A stretch of 64,000 nucleotides of DNA from Sternotherus odoratus. Its lineage: Eukaryota; Chordata; Testudines; Kinosternidae. Of the stretch, positions 46,544-56,589 are shown in pieces (position 1 is the stretch's first letter; each line of letters starts with the position of its first letter). Location: assembly GCA_032164245.1 (NCBI GenBank), contig JAVMKO010000007.1, positions 1,426,001 to 1,490,000 on the forward strand, written 5' to 3'. A program made the position numbers and the translations under genes. The notes beneath the pieces are model-generated. The model searched no databases. It was not told the origin of the DNA and saw only the letters and a program-made list of their open reading frames with translations.

Positions 46544-48938
46544 TTTATTCATTTTCATTGACTTAAAAAAACCCCAAACCCATCAGTGCAACAATTCAAG
46601 ATCTCCCTCCTCCCCCCATCAGTAAGCATTAATTTAAAATCAGGAAATACTGAGTGCTGGAGGCGATGGGTTAGCATTTTGCTATTTATTTCCTTCTGTC
46701 AAACTCTGAAAAAGTCCTCTGTATAAATTAAACAATGAAAAAAATGTTATTTTCAATTCTATGTCATCATTACAGTTAACAGAATTCATAATAATGCATC
46801 TAAAATGTGGTGTCCACAATAGATCAGGTATACATTAGGGGGGTGAGGGAGGGGGAAGAGAAAAAAAGAAATATATGACATTCTAGGCTTGTTAAAAGGA
46901 TAATGGTCCCATATTTTTATTAACAGGTTAGCAAAACAAAATCCAATGGATTACAATATTTACATGTTATTTGAAAAATAAAGTAGTGATAAAAGCATGT
47001 CACAATCATTTATTTCATTTTTTTTCCTTTTTTCGTTTTTGGTAACCATTACAAACACCCAATCCAGGTATGAAACTGTTTAAATACATTTGAAATGAAG
47101 CCAATTAAAAAAACAAATACAGACACAAAATGTGTATTTATACTTGTCCCTCTGCTGTGTTTTCCACATGAAGCTCCCTCCCACCTCCAAAGAAACCCCC
47201 CAGAAGATGAATCCTTAAAAGCAAAAACACCATGCTTTTCAAGTAGCACTTATTCCACAAATGCAACATTTTTGCCATCAATTTTATGTGAAGCTCTGTG
47301 GGATGCCATCTTCTCACTAGCTTCCTGTTTTTTCCCCTCCCCCCCAATACATCCCCCCCAAAAACAAAAAAACAAACAAAGAGACACATGCATTTCTAAA
47401 ACTAGGTTTCAGTCAAGTACTTTCTACTTTTTGGAAAGAAACTCTTTTTTGTTCATGATCAGAACATACCATGGGCCTGGATTCTGCACTCCTTACTCAG
47501 GCTAAGCTCCCATAGACTTCAGTGGGTATTTCACCAAAGGGGGGGAGGGGGAAATCAAAGAGTGCAGGATCCTTCCCCGTGGGTGTAGATTCCTATTTAT
47601 TCTATGCTGCTCCCCTCATGCTAAGGAAGAGGGAAAAATAGCAACTCCCGTCTTGATTCGAGTTAGATTCAAGTTCCATGTAGTATGCAACTATTTCACC
47701 TCCCCTTGCAAAAACCTGTGTTATCAGAGACCCCCTCCCACCTCCCCACCGCTTAAAAACAAAAAGAAAAAACCACACACCACATACAAAAAGGCAGCCA
47801 ATCTTAACGAAAAGTTACTGGCGTGAGACTGATCAATGTTAATTTGACAAGCAACAGAATGGTTATGAGGACCTAAGTGGCCGATCCGCAAGCTGCATAG
47901 CTGTGCTGTAAGTTTGGTTCTTTAGTTTAAATTTTTAAAAAAAGTTAAATGTCTGTTATTTCCATATGTTTAAAAAAAATTTGTTCGCAAGAACAAGTCT
48001 CCTTTCCCCCTTTCCCTCCCCATTGAAAAAGAAATCATTTTACATGAGAAACTTAATTGTGCTGTATTTGTAACACCTCAGGCAGATAGAAAACAAACAT
48101 GTGGCAAACAAAACCGCACAATCAGTCACATGAATCTATCAAACCCTAAAATTATAGTTGAATACTAACAAACAGCTTACCTGGAATAAAGGATGACAAT
48201 TCACAAACAGTTATCTAGGAATTAAAGTCTCTCTCTCTTTTTTTTTTGTATTTTTTTTTTACTAAAATAATTAAAAAATCACAGTATTTTAAGAAATAAA
48301 ACCCACACTGGGATTTTAAGCACAATTTGTTTTCCTTTCTTTAAAACTTCTTTTTCTTCTTCCTCCATTCACCATCTCAGCCAGCAGTCTCTACATTTAA
48401 CCACAACGACAACAGGTAGTACTGACAAATGCAGAGATTTCCCTTGGTTAATTTTGAGGTACTAAGAAACAGGTGACTGTTTTATGCAAAGCAGTTTTTT
48501 TTTTAATCCTTTCTTTTCTTTTCTAAAGCAGTTGCATTCAGTCTGGAAAAGTGTAATGTATTAAAACTAGAAAAACGCACGGAAATTTGTGCGTCAAAAA
48601 GTTGTCTCCCTCTTCTTCCACGCTCACGACGCTTCCGTTCTCAAACAATCCAAGTCTCCATTGCAAAGCACATTGTGTAATGTAGGAACCCGGGAAGTTG
48701 CTTCGTTAGTCCAAGATGAATGTAACTTCCCATTGTCAAAATCCAGAAGCAAAGATGCAGTGATGTAATGGAGCCACTTATTCCATCATTTAAATAACTT
48801 TAATATACACACACTCACACAGGTACCAGTGCTTTGAAAATAGATTCAGTCCTAAAAGCAGCTTTGTTTCTTCCTTCAGCCCACCCCCCACCCCTTTCAT
48901 CACTGTTCAAGTAGGTTAATTCAAATCACACCCAATGC
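46544..48938 (-). other. Putative 3' UTR of the minus-strand gene
   Basis: The region follows the stop codon at 48939-48941. It is free of recognisable transposons over 2.4 kb, unlike the rest of the window, and is A/U-rich on the transcript strand, as long vertebrate 3' UTRs are. A minus-strand AATAAA lies at 46544-46549 with another at about 46683-46690. The transcript end is inferred, not seen. Confidence 0.55.
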
Positions 48939-49140
48939 TTATTCGTTTTTGGCCTCTGTGTTCTCTTGGAGAGATTGATCGGCAGCCACACCAAGGACTG
49001 CAGTTTCATTCTTGTGGGAAAAGTCCACCATTTCCTCACAGCTTTCCTTTTCTTCCGCTGACGGTACCTTAACATTCTCCTCTGTGTTCTCCTTCGAATG
49101 TTCATCCTCGCTGGTCCCTCGCTTACTTTCATTCAGGGCC
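48939..49140 (-). CDS. Probable terminal coding exon, unidentified acidic protein
   Basis: A minus-strand frame of 67 codons, entered with one leftover base of a split codon, ends at TAA (48939-48941). It starts ALNESKRGTSEDEHSKENTE and ends SLQENTEAKNE; the composition is Glu/Ser/Asn/Lys-rich, probably a disordered C-terminal tail. Just upstream on the minus strand is a good acceptor, a pyrimidine-rich stretch ending in TTTCCAG (AG at 49142-49141). The exon is followed by a long transposon-free region that fits a 3' UTR. A different overlapping frame (68 codons, Arg-rich) is a shadow. I do not recognise the gene. The phase (needs two bases from the previous exon) does not fit the donor of the exon at 61640, so at least one small exon is missing between them or they belong to different genes. 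Confidence 0.6.
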
Positions 49141-49740
49141 CTGGAAATTTGAGCAACAGAAAGTGGAGAACTTCACGATCAGACCCACAGAAAACAAAGC
49201 CCTCCTTTACTTATTGCAGCAGGGAAAACAGCTCGCTTCCCCTCGAACGACACTCACAGAGAAGACAACTAGTCAGACCTCCAGCATCTAATATGATACA
49301 TACGCTTGCAACAGGACAAGTGACAGAATGAAGTACTCATTTCTGTGTATTCAATGAGTTTGACATTTGGTACTTATTCATTATGGGCTGCTGCACATAC
49401 GGGGCTGGAACAATCCCAAATCTGATGTCTGACCTTTTCACTAGAGGTCACTGAAAGGTTATCCCCCTCCCATCTTTTCCCTGGTACTCATCATTTGTAT
49501 TAGAGCTGGTCCCAAAGGGTGCTAGGTATGTGAGACTGAAGAGGTGTGAACAATCTAAAAAGGAAAAGGTCTTTTCAACCACTGAAGTGCCTAATTAGCT
49601 GCAGTCTTTAACCTCGGTCCGCTCATCATTACAACCATAAAGCCCCACTGCGTGAGGTGCTGTCCAACACAGCGTAAGCACTTTAGGACGGGGACTCTGC
49701 CTATCTAAACACACAAGATAAATGGACGTGTTTGTTATCT
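49141..49740. other. Probable intron, unassigned
   Basis: No repeat was recognised. If the two minus-strand exons belong to one gene, this lies in its last intron. Confidence 0.4.
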
Positions 49741-49746
49741 CCCAAC

Positions 49747-50317
49747 TAGGGTTATCATACGTCAGGGTTTCCCCAGACACGGCCTCTTTCGTGATCCTCT
49801 GCCTTCTGTCTGGGCAGGTTTTTAAAACAATAGCCACTGTCCAGGATTTTTGCAGCTCAGAAATAGCCCTGATTGGTCCATTTCCCTGCAGCCACAGCTG
49901 TCAGATCCTGCCCACCCCAGGCCCCCAGCCTTGGGGCGAGGGGAGTCCCTGCAAGGAGGTGCTGACTGATGGCTGTCGCTGCATCCTGGGCTTGTGCCAG
50001 CCACCCCACCACCGTGACAGGGAGTGACATTGACCCTCACCTTCAGGGGATATCCCTGCAAGCACCCCCCCCAATACCCTTACTAGTACCCCCCCCAGAT
50101 ACCTCTTCCAGCACCCCGTTACCCCTCCCAGTATATACACACCCACCCTTCAGTAACCCCCAAATACCCTACTAGTACACACACCCCAGATACCCCTTCC
50201 AGCACCCTGTTACCCCTCCCCCCCCGTATATACACACACACCCTTCAGTAACCCCCAAATACCCTACTAGTACACACACCCCAGATACCCCTTCCAGCAC
50301 CCCATTACCCCTCCCGG

Positions 50318-50368
<51 letters not shown>

Positions 50369-50529
50369 CAGTAACCCCCAAATATCCTACTAGTACACCC
50401 CCCCAGATACCTCTTCCAGCACTCCGTTACCCCTCCCAGTATATACATACCCACCCTTCAGTAATCCCCAAATACCCTACTAGTACACACACCCCAGGTA
50501 CCCCTTCCAGCACCCCGTTACCCTCCCGG

Positions 50530-50560
<31 letters not shown>

Positions 50561-50847
50561 CCTTCAGTAACCCCCAAATATCCTACTAGTACACCCCCCC
50601 AATACCCTTACTAGTACACCCCCCCAGATACCTCTTCCAGCACTCCGTTACCCCTCCCAGTATATACACACCCACCCTTCAGTAATCCCCAAATACCCTA
50701 CTAGTACACAAACCCCAGATACCCCTTCTAGCACCCTATTACCCCCCCGCCCCCGGTATATACACACACACCCTTCAGTAACCCCCAAATACCCTACTAG
50801 TACACACACCCCAGGTATCCCTTCCAGCACCCCGTTACCCCTCCCGG

Positions 50848-50892
<45 letters not shown>

Positions 50893-51096
50893 CAGTAACC
50901 CCCAAATATCCTACTAGTACACACACCCCAGGTACCCTTTCCAGCACCCCCAGATACCCCTCCTGGTAAACACACACTGACCTCCTTCAGTACCTTCCAA
51001 GTACCCCGGCCAGCACTCCCAACTGTCCCCTCCTCTCTAGCTCCCTCCCCATCCAGCAGCAACCTCTTCTGGGGACCCTGAAATATGGTAATCCTA
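49747..51096. mobile_element. MITE expanded by internal minisatellite
   Basis: The left end tagggttatcatacgtcagg and the right end ccctgaaatatggtaatccta are inverted relatives, as in a MITE family. Flanking duplications are not clear. The left 300 bp is ordinary GC-rich sequence, and the middle is a minisatellite (50080-50990). Confidence 0.55.
50080..50990. repeat. CA-rich minisatellite, about nine units
   Basis: Units of about 85-135 bp run 'cccttcagtaacccccaaat', 'accctactagtacacac', 'ccagataccccttccagcac', 'cccgttacccctcccggtat', then a (CA)n stretch of variable length that accounts for the length differences. The longest CA runs are near 50326-50363 and 50851-50887. Open frames with VCVCVCV on the minus strand are by-products. 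Confidence 0.9.
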
Positions 51097-51394
51097 CCCA
51101 AAAGGTCGTCAGTCTAGCAATATACAAAACTATATCAATATGTCTTAGGGCATAGAGAAAGAAAGATTGAGGTTTTGGTTCTGATCCATTTTGCGTACTA
51201 TAGCCACTTTGGAATTCTGGGTTCACCAGATTCATACCCAGAAGGACCATCATGATTGTCTAGTTTGACCTCCTTTATAACACAGACTGGAGAATTTCAC
51301 ACAATGACTCCTACGGTGATTTACTAGAATTATTTGTTCACCTCCCTCTGTTTGCTTTTACAAGGCTTGGAGTGGGGAGGAACAAAAATCTACT

Positions 51395-53300
51395 GTTAAC
51401 AACATAAGAATGGCCGTACTGGGTCAGACCAAAGGTCCATCCTGCCCAGTATCCTGTCTACTGACAATGGCCAGTGCCAGGTGCCCCGGAGTGAGTGAAC
51501 CTAACAGGTAATGACCAAGTGATCTCTCTCCTGCCATCCATCACCCCCCTCTGACAAACAGAGGCTAGAGACACCATTCCTTACCTATCCTGGCTAATAG
51601 CCATTAATGGACTTAACCTCCATGAATTTATCCAGTTCTCTTTTAAACCCTGTTCTAGTCCTAGCCTTCACAACCTCCTCAGGCATGGAGTTCCACAGGT
51701 TGACTGTGCGCTGTGTGAAGAAGAGCTTCCTTGCATGTATTTTAAACCTCACGCCGATTAATTTCATTTGGTGGCCCCTAGTTCTTATATTGTGGGAACA
51801 AGTAAATAACTTTTCCTTATTCACTTTCTTCACACCACTCATGGTTTTATATACATCTATCGTATCCCCCCTTAGTCTCCTCTTTTCCAAACTGAAAAGT
51901 CCTAGCCTCTTTAATCTCTCCTCATATGAGACCCATTCCAAACCCCTAATCATTTTAGTTGCCCTTCTCTGAACCTTTTCTAATGCCAGTATATCCTTTT
52001 TGAGATGAGAAGACCACATCTGTACGCAGTATTCAAAATGTGGGCACACCATGGATTTATATAAGGGCAATAAGATATTCTCCATCTTATTCTCTATGCC
52101 TTTTTAAATTATTCGTAACATTCTGTTTGCTTTTTTGACGGCCACTGCTCACCGCAGAGATGTCTTCAGAAAACTATCCACCATGACTCCAAGATCTTTT
52201 TCCTGATTAGCTGTAGTTAAATCGGCCCCCATCATATTGTATGTATAGTTGGGGTTATTTTTTCCAACGTGCATTACTTTACATTTACCACATCCACGGG
52301 ATCCCCCTTGTCCACGTTTGTTGACCCCTTCGAAGAACACTAATAGATGAGTAAGACATGATTTCCCTTTACAGAAACCATGCTGACTTTTGCCCAACAA
52401 TTTATGTTCTGTCTGACAATTTTATTCTTTACTATTGTTTCAACTAATTTGCTCGGTACTGATGTTAGACTTACTGGTCTGTAATTGCCAGGATCACTTC
52501 GAGAGCCCTTTTAAAATCTTCCAGTCCTTGGGTACAGAAGCTGATTTAAAGGACAGGTTACAAACCATCGTTAATAGTTCCGCAATTTCACATATGAGTT
52601 GTTTCAGAACTCTTGGGTGAATGCCGTCTGGTCCCGGTGACTTGTTAAGTTTGTCAATTAATTCCAAAACCTCCTCTAGTGACACTTCAATCTGAGACAA
52701 TTCCTCAGATTTGTCACCTACAAAAGACGGCTCAGGTTTGGGAATCTCCCTAACGTCCTCAGCCGTGAAGACTGAAGCAAAGAATTCATTTAGTTTCTCT
52801 GCAGTGACTTTATTGTCTTTAAGTGCTCCTATTAAGTGCTTCTGATATACTTAAACATTCTGTTATTACCTTTTCAGTTTTTAGCTAGCTGTTCTTCAAA
52901 CTCCCTTTTGGCTTTTCTTGTTACATTTTTACACTAATTTGGCCATGTTTATGTTCCTTTCTAGATACTTCACTACGATCTGACTTCCACTTTTGAAAAG
53001 ATGCCTTTTTTATCTCTCACTGATTCTTTTACATGGGTGTTAAGTCACGGTGGCTCTTTTTTAGTTCTTTGACTTTGTTTTTTAGTTTGGGGTATACATT
53101 TAAGTTGGGCCTCTATTATGGTGTCTTTGAGAAGTGTCCATGCAGCTTGCAGAGATTTCACTTTAGTCACTGTACCCTTTTCTTCTGTTTAGCTAACCCC
53201 CTCATTTTTGCATAGTTCACCTTTCTGAAATTAAATGCCACAGCGCTGGCCTGTTGAGGTGTTCTTCCCACCACAGGAATGTTAAATGTTATTTTAACAG
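51395..53300 (-). pseudogene. CR1 LINE, 5'-truncated and decayed
   Basis: A minus-strand copy about 1.9 kb long. From 5' to 3' it shows the end of the endonuclease region (ITFNIPVVGRT and NYAKMRGLAKQK, about 53300-53190), a linker with DVREIPKPEPSF (about 52765-52730), the reverse-transcriptase start SPGPDGIHPRVLKQL (about 52640-52600), HGFCKGKSCLTHLL (about 52385-52345), a NYTYNMMGADLTTANQEKDL block (about 52250-52190), then the 163-codon C-terminal frame 52085-51594 (FEYCVQMWSSHLKKDILALE; LWNSMPEEVV). The 3' end is 'tggtctgacccagtacggcc'. A stretch between about 52345 and 52290, including the catalytic FADD block, appears deleted, and several frameshifts occur. Inactive. It lies in the presumed intron between the two host exons. 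Confidence 0.9.
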
Positions 53301-53386
53301 CCTTCAGCTGTGATGAAAAGTAGTCTGTAAACAAACTTACATGCCATGTCTCAGTACGTGCCGTTCCCACTCAGAGCCCTCTGTAA

Positions 53387-54449
53387 ATGACCTCCCACAG
53401 AACTCACATGGAAAACGCTTCTCAGGAACGCCACTGTCAGAGAACATCATGGACTCTGGGAAAGAGGAAAAGAAATGTCATTCAGAGATTCATCAGAAAC
53501 AACTCTGACATTATAATCAAAGAGGCTGATAAAGGAGGTCCTGTTGTCATCATGAACAGGTCTGACTACCAAAAGGAGGTTATCAGACAACTCTCCAATA
53601 CCAATTTCTCCAGGCCACTTTCCTCAGATCCCACTGAGGAATATACTAAGAAAAAGCACCATCTACTCAGGACTTTCCCTGCACTAACACAGGAACAAAT
53701 TAACATACCCTTAGAACCCCGACCGGGGTTATTCTATCTACTACCCAGGATCCACAAACCTGGAAATCCTGGACGCCCCATCATCTCGGACATTGGCACT
53801 CTCACTGAAGGACTGTCTGGATATGTCGACTCTCTACTCAGACCCTACTCCACCAGCACTCCCAGCTATCTCCATGATACCACTGATTTCCTGAGAAAAC
53901 TACAATGCATTGGTGATCTTCCAGAACACACCATCCTAGCCACCATGGATGTAGAGGCTCTCTACACAAACATCCCACACAAAGATGGAATACAAGCTGT
54001 CAGGAACAGTATCCCTGATGTAACAAAGAGTCCTGTGGCACTTCGTCGGATGCAAGCCTACTTATCTATCTATACCCTAATACCATGGCTTACCCATAAG
54101 TGGGTATTAGCCCACGAAAGCTTATGCTTCAAAACTTTATAGTTAGTCTTTAAGATGCCACAGGACTCTTTGTTACCTTTGCTATTCCAGACTAACACAG
54201 CTACCTCTCTGATTCCTGAGTATCCCTGATGATGCCACAGCACAAGTGGTTGCTGAGCTCTGTGACTTTATCCTCACACACAATTATTTCAAATTTGGTG
54301 ACAATATATACCTCCAGACCAGTGGCACTGCTATGGCCCCACACTATGCCAACATCTTTATGACTGACCTGGAACAACGCTTCCTCAACTCTCGTCCACT
54401 TACGCCCCTTCTCTACCTATGTTACATTGATGACATCTTCATTATCTAG
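53387..54449 (+). pseudogene. PLE reverse transcriptase domain
   Basis: The frame reads IIIKEADKGGPVVIMNRSDY near residue 45, then YLLPRIHKPGNPGRPIISDI and LATMDVEALYTNIPHKDG; the aspartate of the DVEALYTNIP block corresponds to the first catalytic Asp. After the 198-bp insertion (54021-54218) and its duplicated target, the frame resumes with SIPDDATAQVVAEL. It reaches SGTAMAPHYANIF and the catalytic CYIDDIFII (YxDD, about 54418-54446), then hits TAG at 54447-54449. The order ADKGG, IHKP, DV.LYTNIP, GTAMAP, YIDD is diagnostic for Penelope-like reverse transcriptases. Removal of the insert would leave the frame intact, so the insertion came before or alongside the other decay. Confidence 0.9.
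54021..54218. mobile_element. Miniature PLE-derived element inserted in the PLE reverse transcriptase
   Basis: The 198-bp unit starts taacaaagagtcctgtggc, has 'ttcgtcggatgcaagcc', then the forward terminal repeat 'cccacgaaagcttatgcttc' through 'ctacctctctgattcct'. A perfect 13-bp duplication, agtatccctgatg, flanks it (54008-54020 and 54219-54231), proving insertion. It was thus mobile although it encodes nothing. Confidence 0.9.
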
Positions 54450-55446
54450 ACCCATGAGAAGGAAACTCTGGAAGAATTCCACCACTATTTCAACAGCTTT
54501 TACCCCACCATCCACCTCAGCCTGGACGAGTCTACACGGGAGGTCCACTTCCTAGACACCACGGTACAAATAAGTGACGGTCACATTAACACCACCCTAT
54601 ACCGAAAACCTACCAACAGCTATGCTACTTTCATGCCTCCAGCTTCCATCCCAGACACACCACACAATCCATTGTCTACAGCCAAGCACTGATGTACAAT
54701 CATATTTTCTCCAACCCCTCAGACAGAGACCAACACCTACAAGATCTTCACCAAACATTCTCAAAACTACAATACCCACACGAGGAAATAAGGAAACCGA
54801 TTAACAGAGCCAGACGTGTACCCAGAAGCCTGCTGCTGCAAGACAAGCCCAAGAAAGAAAACAACAGAACACCACTGGCCATCACCTACAGTCCTCAGTT
54901 AAAACCTCTCCAACACATCATCAGTGATCTACAACCCATCCTGGACAATAATCCCTCACTTTCACAGGCCTTGGGAGCAGGCCAGTCCTCACCCACAGAC
55001 AATCCACCAACTTCAAGCGTATTCTCACCAGCAACTGCACACCGTGCCATAATAACTCTAACTCAGGAACCAATTCATGCAGCAAACCTTGATGCCAACT
55101 CTGCCCACATATCTACACCAGCGACACCATCACAGGACCTAACCAGATCAGCCACACCATCACTGGTTCATTCACCTGCACATCTACCAACATAATATAT
55201 GCCATCACTGCTATGTACATCGGCCAAACTGGACAGTCCCTACATAAAAGTATAAATGGGCACAAATCAGATATTAGGAATGGCAATATACAAAAACATG
55301 TAGGAGAACACTTTAATCTCCCTGGACACACAATAACAGATTTAAATGTAACCATGCCGCAGCAAAAAAATTTAATACCAGACTTCAAAGAGAAATTGCT
55401 GAGCTACAGTTCATTTGCAAATTTGACACCATCAACTCAGGATTAA
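54450..55446 (+). pseudogene. PLE C-terminal region with GIY-YIG endonuclease remnant
   Basis: The region continues the PLE protein after the TAG: FHHYFNSFYPTIHLSLDEST, VHFLDTTVQISDG, then a variable linker (PLAITYSPQLKPLQHIISDL, TPATPSQDLTRSATPS). From about 55189 comes the endonuclease core: NIIYAITAMYIGQTGQSLHK, INGHKSDIRNGNIQKHVGEH and FNLPGHTITDLNV. The Y...YIG pair and the downstream histidine and glutamate fit GIY-YIG nucleases of Penelope-like elements; the usual catalytic arginine after 'LHK' is not evident. Stops (for example TGA near 54690) and frame changes near 55196 mark it as dead. Confidence 0.85.
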
Positions 55447-55606
55447 ACAAAGACTATGAATGGCTAGCTAACTACAAAAGCAGTTTCTCCTCTTGATGTT
55501 CACACCTCCAGACAGCTGCTAGAAGAGGACCTCATCCTCCCTGTTAGAGATAACAAGGGAGTTCAGCCTGATTGAACTAGCCTTGTTATCTCTAGCCTAT
55601 TTCTAA

Positions 55607-55790
55607 ATGGGGGAGGGATAGCTCAGTGGTTTGAGCATCAGCCTGTTAAACCTTGGATTGAGAACTCAATCCTTGAGGGGGCCATTTAAGAACCTGGGAT
55701 AAAAATCTGTGGGTGAGAGTGTAGCCTGCATTGTGCAGGAGGTCAGACTAGATTATTATAATGGTTCCTTCTGACCTTAACATTTAGAAA
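55607..55790 (+). mobile_element. tRNA-derived SINE inserted in the PLE 3' region
   Basis: 'ggagggatagctcagtggtt' head, 'gaactcaatccttgaggggg' B-box region and body, 'gtgggtgagagtgtagcctg', then 'aatggttccttctgacctta' tail. PLE sequence resumes at about 55799 with 'ttcttgcctgcttattcacacc'. Confidence 0.85.
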
Positions 55791-56207
55791 ACCTGGTTCT
55801 TGCCTGCTTATTCACACCTGCCTCTGCATACTTCCACTGCATGCATCCAACAAAGTGGGTACTAGCCCACAAAAGCTTATGCTTCAATATTTTTGTTAGT
55901 CTTTAAGGTGCCACAGAACTCTTCGTTGCTTCTGCAGATCCAGACTAACGTGGCTACCTCTCTGATTCATCAATGTTATGGCCAGAAGGGGTGATTACGA
56001 TAAGCTAGCATGGCTTCCTCTGCTATCCTTCTCAAAGGGTGGGGGTGGGGCAGAAAAATCTAACAAACTCTCAACACACTTTGCAGCTCAAGATTCCTTA
56101 TCCCCATCTTCAAAATGTCTCTGCACACCAGTGTGATGAAGTTTGCCACTCACAGGTACATCCCCTTGCTCCATATGTCAGTAGCTAAGCTGGGGGCAGA
56201 GGGATAG

Positions 56208-56372
56208 CTCAGTGGGTTAAGCATTAGCCTCCTAAATCCAGGGTTGAGCTCAATCCTTGAGGGGGCCATTTAGGGATCTGGGGCAAAATTCTGCGGGTGA
56301 GAGTGTGGCCTGTTACACGCAGGAGGTCAGACTTAGATGATCATAATGGTCCCTTTGGACCTTAAAAAGCTT
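56208..56372 (+). mobile_element. tRNA-derived SINE
   Basis: 'gagggatagctcagtgggtt', 'ggttgagctcaatccttgag', 'gcgggtgagagtgtggcctg', 'cataatggtccctttggacc'. It is the same subfamily as 55607 (the 'gtgagagtgt' body). Confidence 0.85.
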
Positions 56373-56389
56373 TTTTTTTTGGGGGGGGG

Positions 56390-56582
56390 GGGGGAGGGAG
56401 AGCTCAGTGGTTTGCACATTGGCCTGCCACACCCAGCACTGTGAGTTCAATCCTTGAGGGGGCCATTTAGGGATCTGAGGCAAAAATCTGTTGGATGATT
56501 TAGTTGGGGATTGGTCCTGCTTTGAGAAGGGGGTTGGACTAGATGATCTCCTGAGGTCCCTTCCAGCCCTGGTATTCTACGA
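56390..56582 (+). mobile_element. tRNA-derived SINE
   Basis: The head 'gggagggagagctcagtggtt' follows a poly-T/poly-G run; 'gtgagttcaatccttgaggg', then the other body type 'gttggggattggtcctgctt' and tail 'tggactagatgatctcctgagg'. It lies about 18 bp after the preceding SINE. Confidence 0.85.
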
Positions 56583-56589
56583 ACATGCA

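Larger units (their letters stand above)
53380..55975 (+). mobile_element. Penelope-like element, longest copy
   Basis: A plus-strand PLE runs from the N-terminal part of the reverse transcriptase through a GIY-YIG endonuclease remnant to the 3' terminal repeat ending ctacctctctgattc at about 55971. Insertions interrupt it: a terminal-repeat unit at 54021-54218 and a SINE at about 55607-55790. The 5' terminal repeat is not seen, so it is 5'-truncated. The 3' repeat (about 55840-55975) has the family's 'caaagtgggtactagcccac' hairpin with a changed ribozyme core. Stops and frameshifts make it non-functional. Confidence 0.9.

Noticed and set aside
48926..49132. Arg-rich 68-codon minus frame with its own ATG
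   Set aside because: Shadow of the terminal exon frame, which has the splice acceptor and the more protein-like composition.
50172..50977. Minus-strand frames with VCVCVCV runs
   Set aside because: Translated (CA)n microsatellite and minisatellite units.
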